NCBI GenBank assembly: GCA_030638765.1
Contig: DAOWDZ010000063.1
Coordinates: forward strand, 1 to 5,535
Length of the DNA stretch: 5,535 bases
Origin: Desulfocapsa sp.
GTDB lineage: Bacteria > Desulfobacterota > Desulfobulbia > Desulfobulbales > Desulfocapsaceae
Direction: 5' to 3'
Shown here: positions 1 through 5,388 of the stretch, piece by piece
Numbering within the stretch: the stretch's first letter is position 1
How the letters are laid out: every line of letters starts with the position of its first letter
Translations under genes and position numbers: made by a program
Notes under the pieces: model-generated
The model's database searches: none
What the model was told of the DNA's origin: nothing
What the model saw: only the letters and a program-made list of their open reading frames with translations

Positions 1-2
1 GT

Positions 3-53
3 AGTAGTAGCAGTAGCAGTAGCAGCGATAGTAGCAGTAGTAGCAGTAGTAGT
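3..53 (+). repeat. AGY trinucleotide (serine codon) microsatellite
   Basis: Seventeen consecutive codons read AGT or AGC, broken only by one GAT, forming a nearly perfect AGY triplet repeat inside the coding frame. It encodes the poly-serine linker. All serines use AGY and none use TCN, which points to growth by slippage of a short triplet and not to chance enrichment. Length changes by whole triplets would keep the frame open. The repeat probably extends left of the window. Confidence 0.85.
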
Positions 54-317
54 GCAGAAAGTGTCACAGCTCAAGATATGGTTGGTAGTTGGAGTTGTGG
101 ATTTATATTTAACATAAATGGTACCTGGCTACATGATTGTTATGAATGTGGAGCCGGAACGTGGTCGTTATCAGGCAATACTCTGACTTTACAAGATACC
201 ACTAATCTTGATACTAATCCTCTTGTTACCTGCACTGCTGATGTCAATAAAAATGGAACTGCGATGTCATTTACATATAGTTGCGATGATGGGGGGACAG
301 GCACCTGTACTAAATAG
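3..317 (+). CDS. Secreted/lipoprotein-like protein with poly-serine linker, C-terminal part (5' end outside window)
   Basis: The reading frame is open from the left edge and ends at TAG 315-317, giving 104 visible residues; the true start and any signal peptide lie upstream. The first 17 residues are serine except for one Asp, followed by a short AESVTAQD stretch and a compact domain of about 80 residues. The domain opens with VGSWSC and contains NGTW and GTWSLSGNTLTL, the alternating pattern of short beta-strands seen in lipocalin-like or META-like domains. It holds six cysteines (in WSC, DCYEC, VTC, YSC and GTC), enough for three disulfides, which suggests a periplasmic or cell-surface location. 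Serine-rich spacers after a lipobox are common in Gram-negative lipoproteins, so a lipoprotein is likely, but the lipobox is not visible. The Met at 78 is an internal residue, not the start. I do not recognise the precise family; its function is unknown. Confidence 0.72.
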   Translation, partial: SSSSSSSSDSSSSSSSSAESVTAQDMVGSWSCGFIFNINGTWLHDCYECGAGTWSLSGNTLTLQDTTNLDTNPLVTCTADVNKNGTAMSFTYSCDDGGTGTCTK

Positions 318-410
318 GCTACTTTACTAGAATCAAAAAAGTAACGGATGAGGCACACTAACCATCTGTATCTTAATGGTAACAACCTAACAAGAAACTG
401 TTTAAAATAT

Positions 411-445
411 TAGAATGCTCTTTCTGCCCCAAGAAGAGCATTCTA
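411..445. terminator. Perfect 12-bp hairpin, possible terminator of the upstream gene
   Basis: TAGAATGCTCTT (411-422) pairs perfectly with AAGAGCATTCTA (434-445) around an 11-base loop. It lies 93 bp after the stop of the left-hand gene and before the start at 573, where a terminator would be expected. On + there is no U-tract after the stem (ATCAAAACTGG follows), so it is not a classic intrinsic terminator in that direction. Read on -, the stem is followed by an AT-rich run (ATATTTTAAAC). It could instead be an mRNA-stabilising 3' structure or an inverted-repeat binding site. The structure is certain; the role is not. Confidence 0.5.
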
Positions 446-472
446 ATCAAAACTGGTTGAGGTTCCATTGCA

Positions 473-478
473 TATAAT
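473..478 (+). promoter_or_regulatory. Candidate -10 box (TATAAT) for the 573 gene
   Basis: TATAAT matches the sigma-70 -10 consensus exactly and lies about 95 bp upstream of the ATG at 573. The hexamers at the usual 16-18 bp distance (AAACTG, AACTGG) are poor -35 matches. TTGAGG at 457-462 is a better hexamer but only 10 bp away. If real, the promoter is probably activator-dependent or weak. Confidence 0.35.
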
Positions 479-556
479 GCCAATCATATGACACACAACA
501 ATAAATTCTCCCTGCTAACACCCCGCTTGTCCCTGAACGTAAATACTGGAAGAATG

Positions 557-564
557 AAAAGGAA
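557..564 (+). promoter_or_regulatory. Ribosome binding site of the 573 gene
   Basis: AAAAGGAA lies just upstream of the ATG at 573, with GGA ending 9 bases before the start codon. This is a normal Shine-Dalgarno distance and supports that start codon. Confidence 0.65.
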
Positions 565-572
565 ATAACACA

Positions 573-959
573 ATGGCAAATATAGAAAATGTGATAGATC
601 CAGATAATGATTTGACGATTCATGTCGCTCATGGCGACCTGACTGCCGAAGATATCATTCAAACAGCTGATGAAAGAATTAGAGAGAATCCAACCAGGTT
701 TGTTATCTGGAATCTTTTACATGGTTCATTCTCAAAACTCAGCAATAACGATCTGATGGAAATCTCTATGGCAATGGAGATGCTTGTAAAGAAGAGCAAA
801 CTATCAGATACAAAAGTTGCGATAGTCGTTGCTGAAGATTTCGATTACGGCATTGGAAGAATGTATGAATCCCAGACGGACATTCCAAAAGAAAACTTGG
901 GATACATGGTTTTTAGAAGTATTGAAGAAGCAAAAAATTGGATGGGTTTAGAAGTGTGA
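573..959 (+). CDS. Small STAS/SpoIIAA-like (SEC14-type) domain protein
   Basis: The gene encodes 128 residues with a well-placed ribosome binding site (557-564) and stop TGA 957-959. There is no signal peptide or membrane segment, so it is probably cytoplasmic. The order of elements looks like an alternating alpha/beta fold: a strand with a turn (NDLTIHVAHGDLT, residues 13-25), a helix (AEDIIQTADERIREN), a strand (TRFVIWNLLHGSF, 41-53), a helix over residues 57-74, a strand (KVAIVVAE, 81-88) and a closing helix (SIEEAKNWMGL). This pattern and the phrase RMYES...VFRSIEEAKNWM resemble the SpoIIAA-like/STAS-SEC14 group found in many proteobacteria, usually of unknown function. The family call comes from memory of the pattern, not from a search. 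No phosphorylatable DSSG-type motif of true anti-sigma antagonists is seen. It is a single-gene unit, converging on the HNH gene. Confidence 0.7.
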   Translation: MANIENVIDPDNDLTIHVAHGDLTAEDIIQTADERIRENPTRFVIWNLLHGSFSKLSNNDLMEISMAMEMLVKKSKLSDTKVAIVVAEDFDYGIGRMYESQTDIPKENLGYMVFRSIEEAKNWMGLEV

Positions 960-965
960 TCAAAC

Positions 966-1268
966 TCAACGTAAGTTTTCCTCAAGATACGCTTCCCATT
1001 CCAACGGAAGCATACTTTTCTTCTTAGTATTACAGGTTTTACAACAGGGAACAAGATTATCCTTTGTACTCCTGCCCCCTCGTGAAAGAGGAACAAGATG
1101 ATCCATGGTCAAATCTTTAAAAGCTGATTTTTTACCACAGAAATGACACTTCCCAGAGGAGGTCTTCTGCTGCCACCACCGTGTTTTTCGAAGATCTCTG
1201 GCCTTTGCTCTTTCAGTGCGAATTTGGGCATCATCGGGCGTGTCAAAATCAAAAATATCTCTACTCAT
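966..1268 (-). CDS. HNH endonuclease family protein
   Basis: The gene encodes 100 residues. The C-terminal 60 form a zinc-ribbon HNH module: C41-x2-C44 and C76-x2-C79 are the probable zinc ligands, D56-H57 (in TMDHLVPLSRGG) carries the putative general-base histidine, and N71 and N80 (DNLVPCCKTCN) complete the pattern. HNH folds cut or nick DNA using one divalent metal. The N-terminal 38 residues are charged (RTERAKARDLRKTRWW) and may contact DNA. The length is typical of stand-alone HNH proteins, and all key residues are present, so the enzyme looks intact. Its ATG overlaps the folC stop as ATGA, so translation is probably coupled to folC. GGGGAA at 1277-1282, within folC, is a plausible ribosome binding site 8 bases upstream. 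The biological target is unknown: such genes occur in phages, restriction systems and as lone chromosomal genes. Confidence 0.88.
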   Translation of the reverse strand: MSRDIFDFDTPDDAQIRTERAKARDLRKTRWWQQKTSSGKCHFCGKKSAFKDLTMDHLVPLSRGGRSTKDNLVPCCKTCNTKKKSMLPLEWEAYLEENLR

Positions 1269-2596
1269 TTGACAAGTTCCCCAAGCAGAATTTTGCGGGA
1301 TGCTCCGATGAGATACAAAGAACCGGCTATCAGTATCAGGTCATTTTGTTTTGCCTGTCTTTCAGCTTCTTGAATGGCGAGTTCCACAGTGGCACACAAC
1401 TGACACCTCTGCCTCAAATTTTCAGGAACATTATCCAGTAATAATTCAGGTTCGGCGGATCGCTCACCAACGGGTTTTGTTAAAACAATGCTATCTGCTA
1501 AAGCTGCTACTTGAGGTAAGGTTTTTTGCAGATCCTTATCCACCATTGCGCCCCAGATAAGAATCAATCTGTCGTAGTTACATTCTGAATTGAGAGTTTG
1601 AACAAGACTTTCCACTCCTGCCGGATTGTGAGCTCCATCAAGAAGATACGAAATACTGTTGGTTTCTAAAGAGCACTGAACCTCCACCCTGCTTATACGA
1701 TCAAGGCAAAAATATTCTAGGCGACCCGGCCATTTAACATTTGCAATACCCTTTCGTACCTGTTCCTCGGAAGCCGAGAACCCTTTATCCTTGAGTAATT
1801 CGACGATCGCAATGGCAAGAGATGCATTTTCAATTTGATAAGCACCCTTCATGGAACAACGCAGACCAGCATGAAAGATACCAGCAAAAGGTCCATCCCC
1901 ATTCCATTGCCAGCCCCCATCATCGGCAATTACTGATTTAAACGCATCACCATATAAAAAGAACTTTGAAGCTTTCTCTTCACATGCACTCGCAACTTCA
2001 ACAAGGCCACCACCATCCTTCACAGCGGACACTACTGGGATTCCAGCCTTTACAATGCCAGCTTTTTCTCCGGCAACAGCTGCAACAGTATTCCCAAGAT
2101 AGGCCTCATGATCCATACTCACATTGGTGATAACTGAAACAAGAGGAGTGACTATGTTAGTGGCATCCAATCTGCCACCAAGCCCTGTTTCAAGCACTAT
2201 CAGGTCAAGATCTTCTTCGGCAAACCAGAGAAATGCAAGAGCTGTGGCGAATTCAAAGTATGTTATTTTTTCATCACCGAGAACTTCTCGGATTTTACTG
2301 GCAATTTCAGCGAATTTTTCTTCACCTATAAAGTTCTCGTTAATTCTAAAACGCTCCCGAACAGAGCTGAGATGCGGCGAAGTATACAACCCGACTCTAT
2401 ACCCTGCTTCTGACAAAATCGTCAGGAGTGTCATGCTTACAGAACCCTTACCGTTGGTTCCAGCAACATGCACAATTTTCAAATTCTGTTCCGGGTTCCC
2501 GACTTTGCTCATAAAAGAGCGCATAGCATCAAGGCCAAGCTTTATTTTATGAAACTGGAGACTGTCAAGATAATCCCAGGATTGCTGATAGTTCAT
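1265..2596 (-). CDS. folC: Bifunctional dihydrofolate synthase / folylpolyglutamate synthase
   Basis: FolC adds L-glutamate to dihydropteroate and then further glutamates to folates, using ATP, in the cytoplasm. The 443-residue product has the normal family length and every signature motif. These are the P-loop HVAGTNGKGSV (43-53), TSPHL (72-76) with RERFRIN, YFEFATALAF (113-122), ETGLGGRLDATN (136-147), SMDHEAYLG (160-168) and GEKAGIVKAG (176-185). K178 is the position of the carbamylated lysine in the family. Further on come the YQIENASLAIA and WPGRLE region and LLDGAHNPAG opening the C-terminal glutamate-ligase domain. The dual activity is inferred from the family; some homologues are folylpolyglutamate synthases only. 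The start is supported by the IKLGLDAMR N-terminus aligning with the family and by AGGGGA (2599-2604) upstream, though the gap to the ATG is short. The gene lies 6 bp after the helicase stop and overlaps the HNH start by 4 bp. Confidence 0.96.
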   Translation of the reverse strand: MNYQQSWDYLDSLQFHKIKLGLDAMRSFMSKVGNPEQNLKIVHVAGTNGKGSVSMTLLTILSEAGYRVGLYTSPHLSSVRERFRINENFIGEEKFAEIASKIREVLGDEKITYFEFATALAFLWFAEEDLDLIVLETGLGGRLDATNIVTPLVSVITNVSMDHEAYLGNTVAAVAGEKAGIVKAGIPVVSAVKDGGGLVEVASACEEKASKFFLYGDAFKSVIADDGGWQWNGDGPFAGIFHAGLRCSMKGAYQIENASLAIAIVELLKDKGFSASEEQVRKGIANVKWPGRLEYFCLDRISRVEVQCSLETNSISYLLDGAHNPAGVESLVQTLNSECNYDRLILIWGAMVDKDLQKTLPQVAALADSIVLTKPVGERSAEPELLLDNVPENLRQRCQLCATVELAIQEAERQAKQNDLILIAGSLYLIGASRKILLGELVK

Positions 2597-2598
2597 AA

Positions 2599-2605
2599 TC
2601 CCCTA
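2599..2605 (-). promoter_or_regulatory. folC ribosome binding site overlapping the helicase stop codon
   Basis: Read on -, TAGGGGATT precedes the folC ATG. The first three bases are the helicase stop codon and AGGGGA is the Shine-Dalgarno sequence, leaving only two or three bases before the ATG. The short spacing and shared bases suggest folC is initiated by ribosomes finishing the helicase, which makes the premature stop in the helicase relevant to folC expression. Confidence 0.6.
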
Positions 2606-4117
2606 CAGAATTGAAAGTTTTGCGTAATCAAGATGCAGAGTTTTGATGCCATGTCGTTGAAAATTCACATCCACAGAACGACCCTTCAGCTTACTATTCA
2701 CAACCCCCTGACCAAAAAAAGGATGCTCCACGCGTGCGCCTTTATAGAGATCCTCAGCAGACAGTTTTGTTTTCTTCGCCTTTTTGCTAAACGTCATCGC
2801 ACTTGAAGATGAAGACTCGGCCGTGAGAAAGGATGGCGCATTTCGTTCAATACCATCACGATCAATTCGCTCAAACAGCCCTGCTCGTAACTCAGAGAGA
2901 AAGGGTGACATACCGACCCGCCTAAACTGTCTGTCAGGTGTCATCAATTCCCGTGGATAGGTAAGAAACAGATATTTCCTTGCTCTGGTTGCGGCCACAT
3001 AAAGAAGCCTTCGTTCCTCTTCCCACTGCTCTCCGACCCCTGCAGCAGCATGAGGAAATCGTCCATCAGCCAACCCCATCACAAACACAGCGTCCCACTC
3101 GAGCCCTTTGGAAGAATGAATGGTGGAGAGAATCATCCGTTCTGTATCATCCTTTGAAAGCCCCTGGGTTGTGTCCGGAGGATCAAGCGTTGTGTCATCG
3201 ACAAAGCTCTGTAAATCAGTGTATCCGGCCACAATGGATTTTAACTGATCAAGATCCTTCTGTCTTTTTGGATAATCATCTCTATAAATTTTCTCAAAGA
3301 GTGGCTGATAATACGCCCAAACCAATTCATAAAGAACACCGGGAACTGTTTCCTGCGACATCTTTTGAAACAGCTGTGCCATATTAGTCACACCCTGTTT
3401 CCAGGTTTTGCCACAGGGATATTCGGAGAGTGCCTGCCCAGGACTTTTTGCTATTGCAATAGCATCCGCAATTTTTCTGGCTGTTTTTGGGCCAACTTTC
3501 TCAAGATGAAGAAGAATACGATTCCAGGACAACCTGTCAAAGGGGTTAACATGAAGTCGTAAAAAAGCGATCACATCTTTCATATGTGCTGATTCGGTGA
3601 GCTTCAGGCCACCTCGTTTTTCAAAATCAACACCCGTTGAGTTAAGCTCCATCTCAAGTTTGTAGGAATGAAAACCTGATCTGAAGAGTACCGCAATATT
3701 ATTCAACTCTATTCCCTGTCCTCGCAGCTCTGCAATTTTCTTTGAGACAAAAGCGGCCTCTTCCCGCTCGTCACGCCCTGCAAAAAGACGTGGTTTAAAA
3801 TCCCCTTCTATCTTCGTAAAAAGGGTTTTGGCATACTTCTCCGTGGCGTTATTGATAATATCATTGGTCAGGGACAAAATGGGCTGAGTGGAGCGGTAAT
3901 TTTCCTCAAGTTTAATAACTTTTGTTGCCTCAAACACCTTTGGAAAACGCATAATATTATAGAAATCAGCACCACGAAAAGAATAGATAGACTGCGAATC
4001 ATCTCCCACCACCATCACATTTTCATGGCCATGGGCCAGCAATCGAACGATATCTGCCTGAATGAGATTGGTGTCCTGATACTCATCAACCATAATATGG
4101 GAATATCTTGCTGCCAT
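2603..4117 (-). CDS. UvrD/PcrA-type helicase, C-terminal part (motifs II-VI and Tudor-like domain)
   Basis: The first ATG after the internal stop gives 504 residues; the frame itself is open from 4156 with KRLLAELPESRSE before this Met. Motif II VDEYQDTN is at residues 10-17, III GDDSQSIYSFRGAD at 38-51, IV LEENYRST at 70-77, V TIHSSKGLEWD near 331-341, and VI YVAATRARKY near 370-380. The Tudor-like domain occupies the last 50 residues. The ATG lies only 40 bases after the stop but has no well-spaced Shine-Dalgarno sequence (GGAA abuts the ATG) and falls mid-domain, so it is probably not a natural start; reinitiation is possible but unproven. Without motif I the fragment would not hydrolyse ATP by itself. 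The stop codon TAG at 2603-2605 is 6 bp from folC. Confidence 0.78.
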   Translation of the reverse strand: MAARYSHIMVDEYQDTNLIQADIVRLLAHGHENVMVVGDDSQSIYSFRGADFYNIMRFPKVFEATKVIKLEENYRSTQPILSLTNDIINNATEKYAKTLFTKIEGDFKPRLFAGRDEREEAAFVSKKIAELRGQGIELNNIAVLFRSGFHSYKLEMELNSTGVDFEKRGGLKLTESAHMKDVIAFLRLHVNPFDRLSWNRILLHLEKVGPKTARKIADAIAIAKSPGQALSEYPCGKTWKQGVTNMAQLFQKMSQETVPGVLYELVWAYYQPLFEKIYRDDYPKRQKDLDQLKSIVAGYTDLQSFVDDTTLDPPDTTQGLSKDDTERMILSTIHSSKGLEWDAVFVMGLADGRFPHAAAGVGEQWEEERRLLYVAATRARKYLFLTYPRELMTPDRQFRRVGMSPFLSELRAGLFERIDRDGIERNAPSFLTAESSSSSAMTFSKKAKKTKLSAEDLYKGARVEHPFFGQGVVNSKLKGRSVDVNFQRHGIKTLHLDYAKLSIL

Positions 4118-4156
4118 TTCCGATCTTGACTCGGGAAGTTCAGCAAGCAGACGTTT

Positions 4157-4798
4157 TCAGTTCTCCGGTAAATCGTCGTAATCCATGAGCCCGTTATTAA
4201 ACTTGAACTCCTTGTAATGTTTATCAAGATTAATGATATCATCAACATGTTCACTGAGATGTGGGTAACTTTCGAAGATAAGATCATCGATGGGAATGGA
4301 TTTATTCACCGAACCAGAAAGTATATTAATGAGAACTCTTTTGGTGGGAAACTGTTTATCTCTTCCGGTAAGCCCAAGGGAGCCTTTTAGGAGGTTGATT
4401 ATTCCTTCGGCATCGGAACGATCTATAATAGTAAAGGATGAACCAAAGCCGAGATGATGCCCGTGTCTGCGAAGGAGCATATTGGCAATACCATGAAAGG
4501 TTCCACCGACAACACGGCGACAGGTTTCATTGAGTAATTGTCCTGCACGCCAGAGCATTTCCTGAGACGCTTTTCTGGTAAAAGTGAGAAGGAGAATTTT
4601 ATTTGGATCAATGCCCTGTTCAAGCAGATAGGCTACCCGGTACACAAGAGTTCTTGTTTTACCACTGCCTGCACCTGCAATGACCAACAGTGGACCTTCG
4701 GTGGTGGTTACTGCTTCTCGTTGAGAAGAGTTCAGCTCATCAAGGTTGACTGAAGAATCAGAGTCTCCAGACTGATTTTCGAAAATTGTTTTTTGCAT
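4157..4798 (-). CDS. UvrD/PcrA-type helicase, N-terminal part (motifs Q, I, Ia) ending at premature TGA
   Basis: The 213 residues start at ATG 4798, with AAGGTGG (4803-4809 on the opposite strand) as a good ribosome binding site. They contain the Q motif around residue 23-30, Walker A AGAGSGKT (41-48), motif Ia (70-78) and the GGTFHGIANMLLRRHG segment (98-113). The ORF stops after DYDDLPEN at TGA. Alone it could bind a nucleotide at most weakly, because Walker B and the arginine finger are in the next segment. No N-terminal signal or membrane segment is seen. It is the first gene of the minus-strand operon. If the TGA is a base-call error, this is simply the N-terminus of the intact helicase. 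Confidence 0.8.
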   Translation of the reverse strand: MQKTIFENQSGDSDSSVNLDELNSSQREAVTTTEGPLLVIAGAGSGKTRTLVYRVAYLLEQGIDPNKILLLTFTRKASQEMLWRAGQLLNETCRRVVGGTFHGIANMLLRRHGHHLGFGSSFTIIDRSDAEGIINLLKGSLGLTGRDKQFPTKRVLINILSGSVNKSIPIDDLIFESYPHLSEHVDDIINLDKHYKEFKFNNGLMDYDDLPEN

Positions 4799-4802
4799 GG
4801 CG

Positions 4803-4809
4803 CCACCTT
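4803..4809 (-). promoter_or_regulatory. Ribosome binding site of the helicase gene
   Basis: On - the sequence reads AAGGTGGCGCC just before the ATG ending at 4798, with AAGG about 7 bases upstream. This fixes the start of the helicase N-terminal part. No convincing -35/-10 pair for this direction was found in the 121-bp divergent region. Confidence 0.6.
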
Positions 4810-4839
4810 ACCATAGAGACTTTTGAGCCGCAACGTTGG

Positions 4840-4868
4840 TTGACAGGAGACCTTTGTAAGCATATAGT
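4840..4868 (+). promoter_or_regulatory. Strong sigma-70 promoter for the 4920 gene
   Basis: TTGACA (4840-4845) is a perfect -35 box. After exactly 17 bp it is followed by TATAGT (4863-4868), which matches five of six bases of the -10 consensus. Transcription would start near 4875, giving a leader of about 45 bases that includes the AGGAG site at 4903-4907. The promoter points away from the helicase operon. Confidence 0.82.
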
Positions 4869-4902
4869 GCCTTAAAATTATCTTCCATTGCTTACTAACT
4901 TC

Positions 4903-4908
4903 AGGAGA
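4903..4908 (+). promoter_or_regulatory. Ribosome binding site of the 4920 gene
   Basis: AGGAGA is a full Shine-Dalgarno match followed by an A-rich stretch to the ATG at 4920. The 11-base gap is slightly long, but no other in-frame start fits better. Confidence 0.65.
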
Positions 4909-4919
4909 AAAAAAGAACC

Positions 4920-5312
4920 ATGGATAACAGTTCAATTGATTCACTTTTCACACCGGAAACCCTACTGCAGCTTTTCCCGAAAGGCCGCACCAATGATTTC
5001 TTTGAAGCACTCTTTGGCGATGCCAATGAAGGTGCTTACGATATAGAACTTGGATATGGCGGAGTAAATGACAGCAGCCTCACAATGGAACTTAAACTGC
5101 ATGAACGTCCCGGTTGTTGCCTTGCCTGTAATTTAACTCAAGGCTTACCGCAGGTCTTCAGTCGTCATCCTGTAATTAATGTGGCAGGAATTGTTTCTGA
5201 TGTTGATACATTACTTGGAGAAGATATAAAATGTGGCGAATGGTCACTTGGTCACACTGAACAGCGTCAGAAAGAGATTCATATTATTCCAATAAATATT
5301 ACCCTTGCCTGA
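4920..5312 (+). CDS. Conserved hypothetical protein with PGxCLACNLTxGLPQVFSRHP motif
   Basis: The 130-residue soluble protein has no signal peptide or membrane segment. It opens with LFTPETLLQLFPKGRTNDFFEALFGDANEGAYDIEL, then has a central block of residues 63-87 (RPG, C66, C67, LACNLTQGLPQVFSRHPVIN), and ends in a short beta-rich segment (EIHIIPINITL). C67 and C70 form a CxxC pair that might bind metal or be redox-active, but only two such cysteines are clear (C105 is alone). I recall a family of this length and wording in sulfate- and iron-reducing Deltaproteobacteria, often carrying the misleading name 'pancreas/duodenum homeobox protein 1'; no homeodomain is visible here, and no function is established that I know of. 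It is monocistronic, with its own strong promoter (4840-4868) and a strong terminator (5332-5369), which suggests steady, high expression. Stop TGA 5310-5312. Confidence 0.82.
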   Translation: MDNSSIDSLFTPETLLQLFPKGRTNDFFEALFGDANEGAYDIELGYGGVNDSSLTMELKLHERPGCCLACNLTQGLPQVFSRHPVINVAGIVSDVDTLLGEDIKCGEWSLGHTEQRQKEIHIIPINITLA

Positions 5313-5331
5313 TTCCTGCTCGATTAGCAAA

Positions 5332-5369
5332 AAAAAAGGCCGACCCTTCTATAAGGATCGGCCTTTTTT
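5332..5369. terminator. Bidirectional rho-independent terminator
   Basis: AAAAAAGGCCGA (5332-5343) pairs with TCGGCCTTTTTT (5358-5369). A single C-A mismatch follows, then CCTT/AAGG closes a CTAT loop. The GC-rich core is flanked by an A-run on the left (5329-5337) and a T-run on the right, so it can end transcription from both directions. It lies between two convergent genes, the hypothetical gene ending at 5312 and the GGDEF gene ending at 5389, as expected for a shared terminator. Confidence 0.93.
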
Positions 5370-5388
5370 GGTGATTAATTGTTTTATC

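Larger units (their letters stand above)
318..572. other. Intergenic region between lipoprotein-like gene and STAS/SpoIIAA-like gene
   Basis: These 255 bp contain no convincing gene on either strand. They hold the 411-445 hairpin and a perfect TATAAT box at 473-478, which lacks a good -35 at 16-18 bp. The box sits inside a small imperfect dyad: ATTGCAT (467-473), three bases, then ATG and CAAT with one bulged C (477-484). The dyad could mark an operator over the promoter of the gene at 573, but it is short enough to arise by chance. No tRNA or riboswitch was recognised. Confidence 0.6.
2603..4798 (-). pseudogene. uvrD: UvrD/PcrA-type ATP-dependent DNA helicase locus, interrupted by one in-frame TGA
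   Basis: Read through the TGA at 4157-4159, this frame encodes 731 residues, close to the usual 720-750 of UvrD/PcrA (superfamily 1A, 3'-5' helicases used in repair and replication-fork maintenance). All helicase motifs are present in order: Q (LNSSQREAV), I (AGAGSGKT), Ia (LLTFTRKAS), II (DEYQDTN), III (GDDSQSIYSFRGAD), IV (LEENYRST), V (TIHSSKGLEWD) and VI (LYVAATRAR). A C-terminal Tudor-like domain (ARVEHPFFGQGVV...) follows a serine-rich linker; in PcrA/UvrD this domain contacts RNA polymerase. Both halves share one frame, and 28 residues lie between DYDD and DEYQ, the same as I count in remembered PcrA, so nothing has been inserted or deleted. The only defect is the stop. The symbol is a family-level assignment; pcrA is equally fitting. 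Confidence 0.75.

Noticed and set aside
140..385. Minus-strand open frame across the end of the lipoprotein-like gene and the following spacer
   Set aside because: It has no recognisable domain and overlaps the serine-linked domain gene, which has the better protein-like pattern.
454..478. Sigma-54 promoter (GG...GC) upstream of the 573 gene
   Set aside because: The GG and GC pairs are 13 or 7 bases apart, not the required 10.
2124..3562. Open frames on + opposite folC and the helicase (for example 2124-2552 and 2980-3387)
   Set aside because: They lie antisense to strongly conserved coding sequence, have no recognisable domains or good ribosome binding sites, and are explained as shadows.
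4118..4159. Selenocysteine insertion at the helicase TGA, helped by a small hairpin downstream (TTCC-C-GA / TCGGAA, loop GTCAAGA)
   Set aside because: The hairpin is short and has a bulge; its loop distance and a leading G only loosely fit bacterial SECIS rules and could occur by chance. The position is a variable helix residue, not a redox-active cysteine site, and no UvrD-type selenoprotein is known to me. A search for selA/selB/selC and for Cys in homologues at this position would settle it.
4100..4165. Frameshift or programmed -1/+1 frameshifting in the helicase
   Set aside because: The two halves are in the same frame and motif spacing is preserved, so the interruption is a pure stop codon.
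2603..4798. A genuine two-gene split helicase
   Set aside because: The split falls inside domain 1A between motifs I and II, and the second ATG (4117) lacks a well-spaced ribosome binding site, so independent evolution as two subunits is unlikely.
966..4798. Helicase plus HNH nuclease as an anti-phage defence system
   Set aside because: The helicase is of the housekeeping UvrD/PcrA type with a Tudor-like end, folC lies between the two genes, and no other defence or mobile gene is visible.
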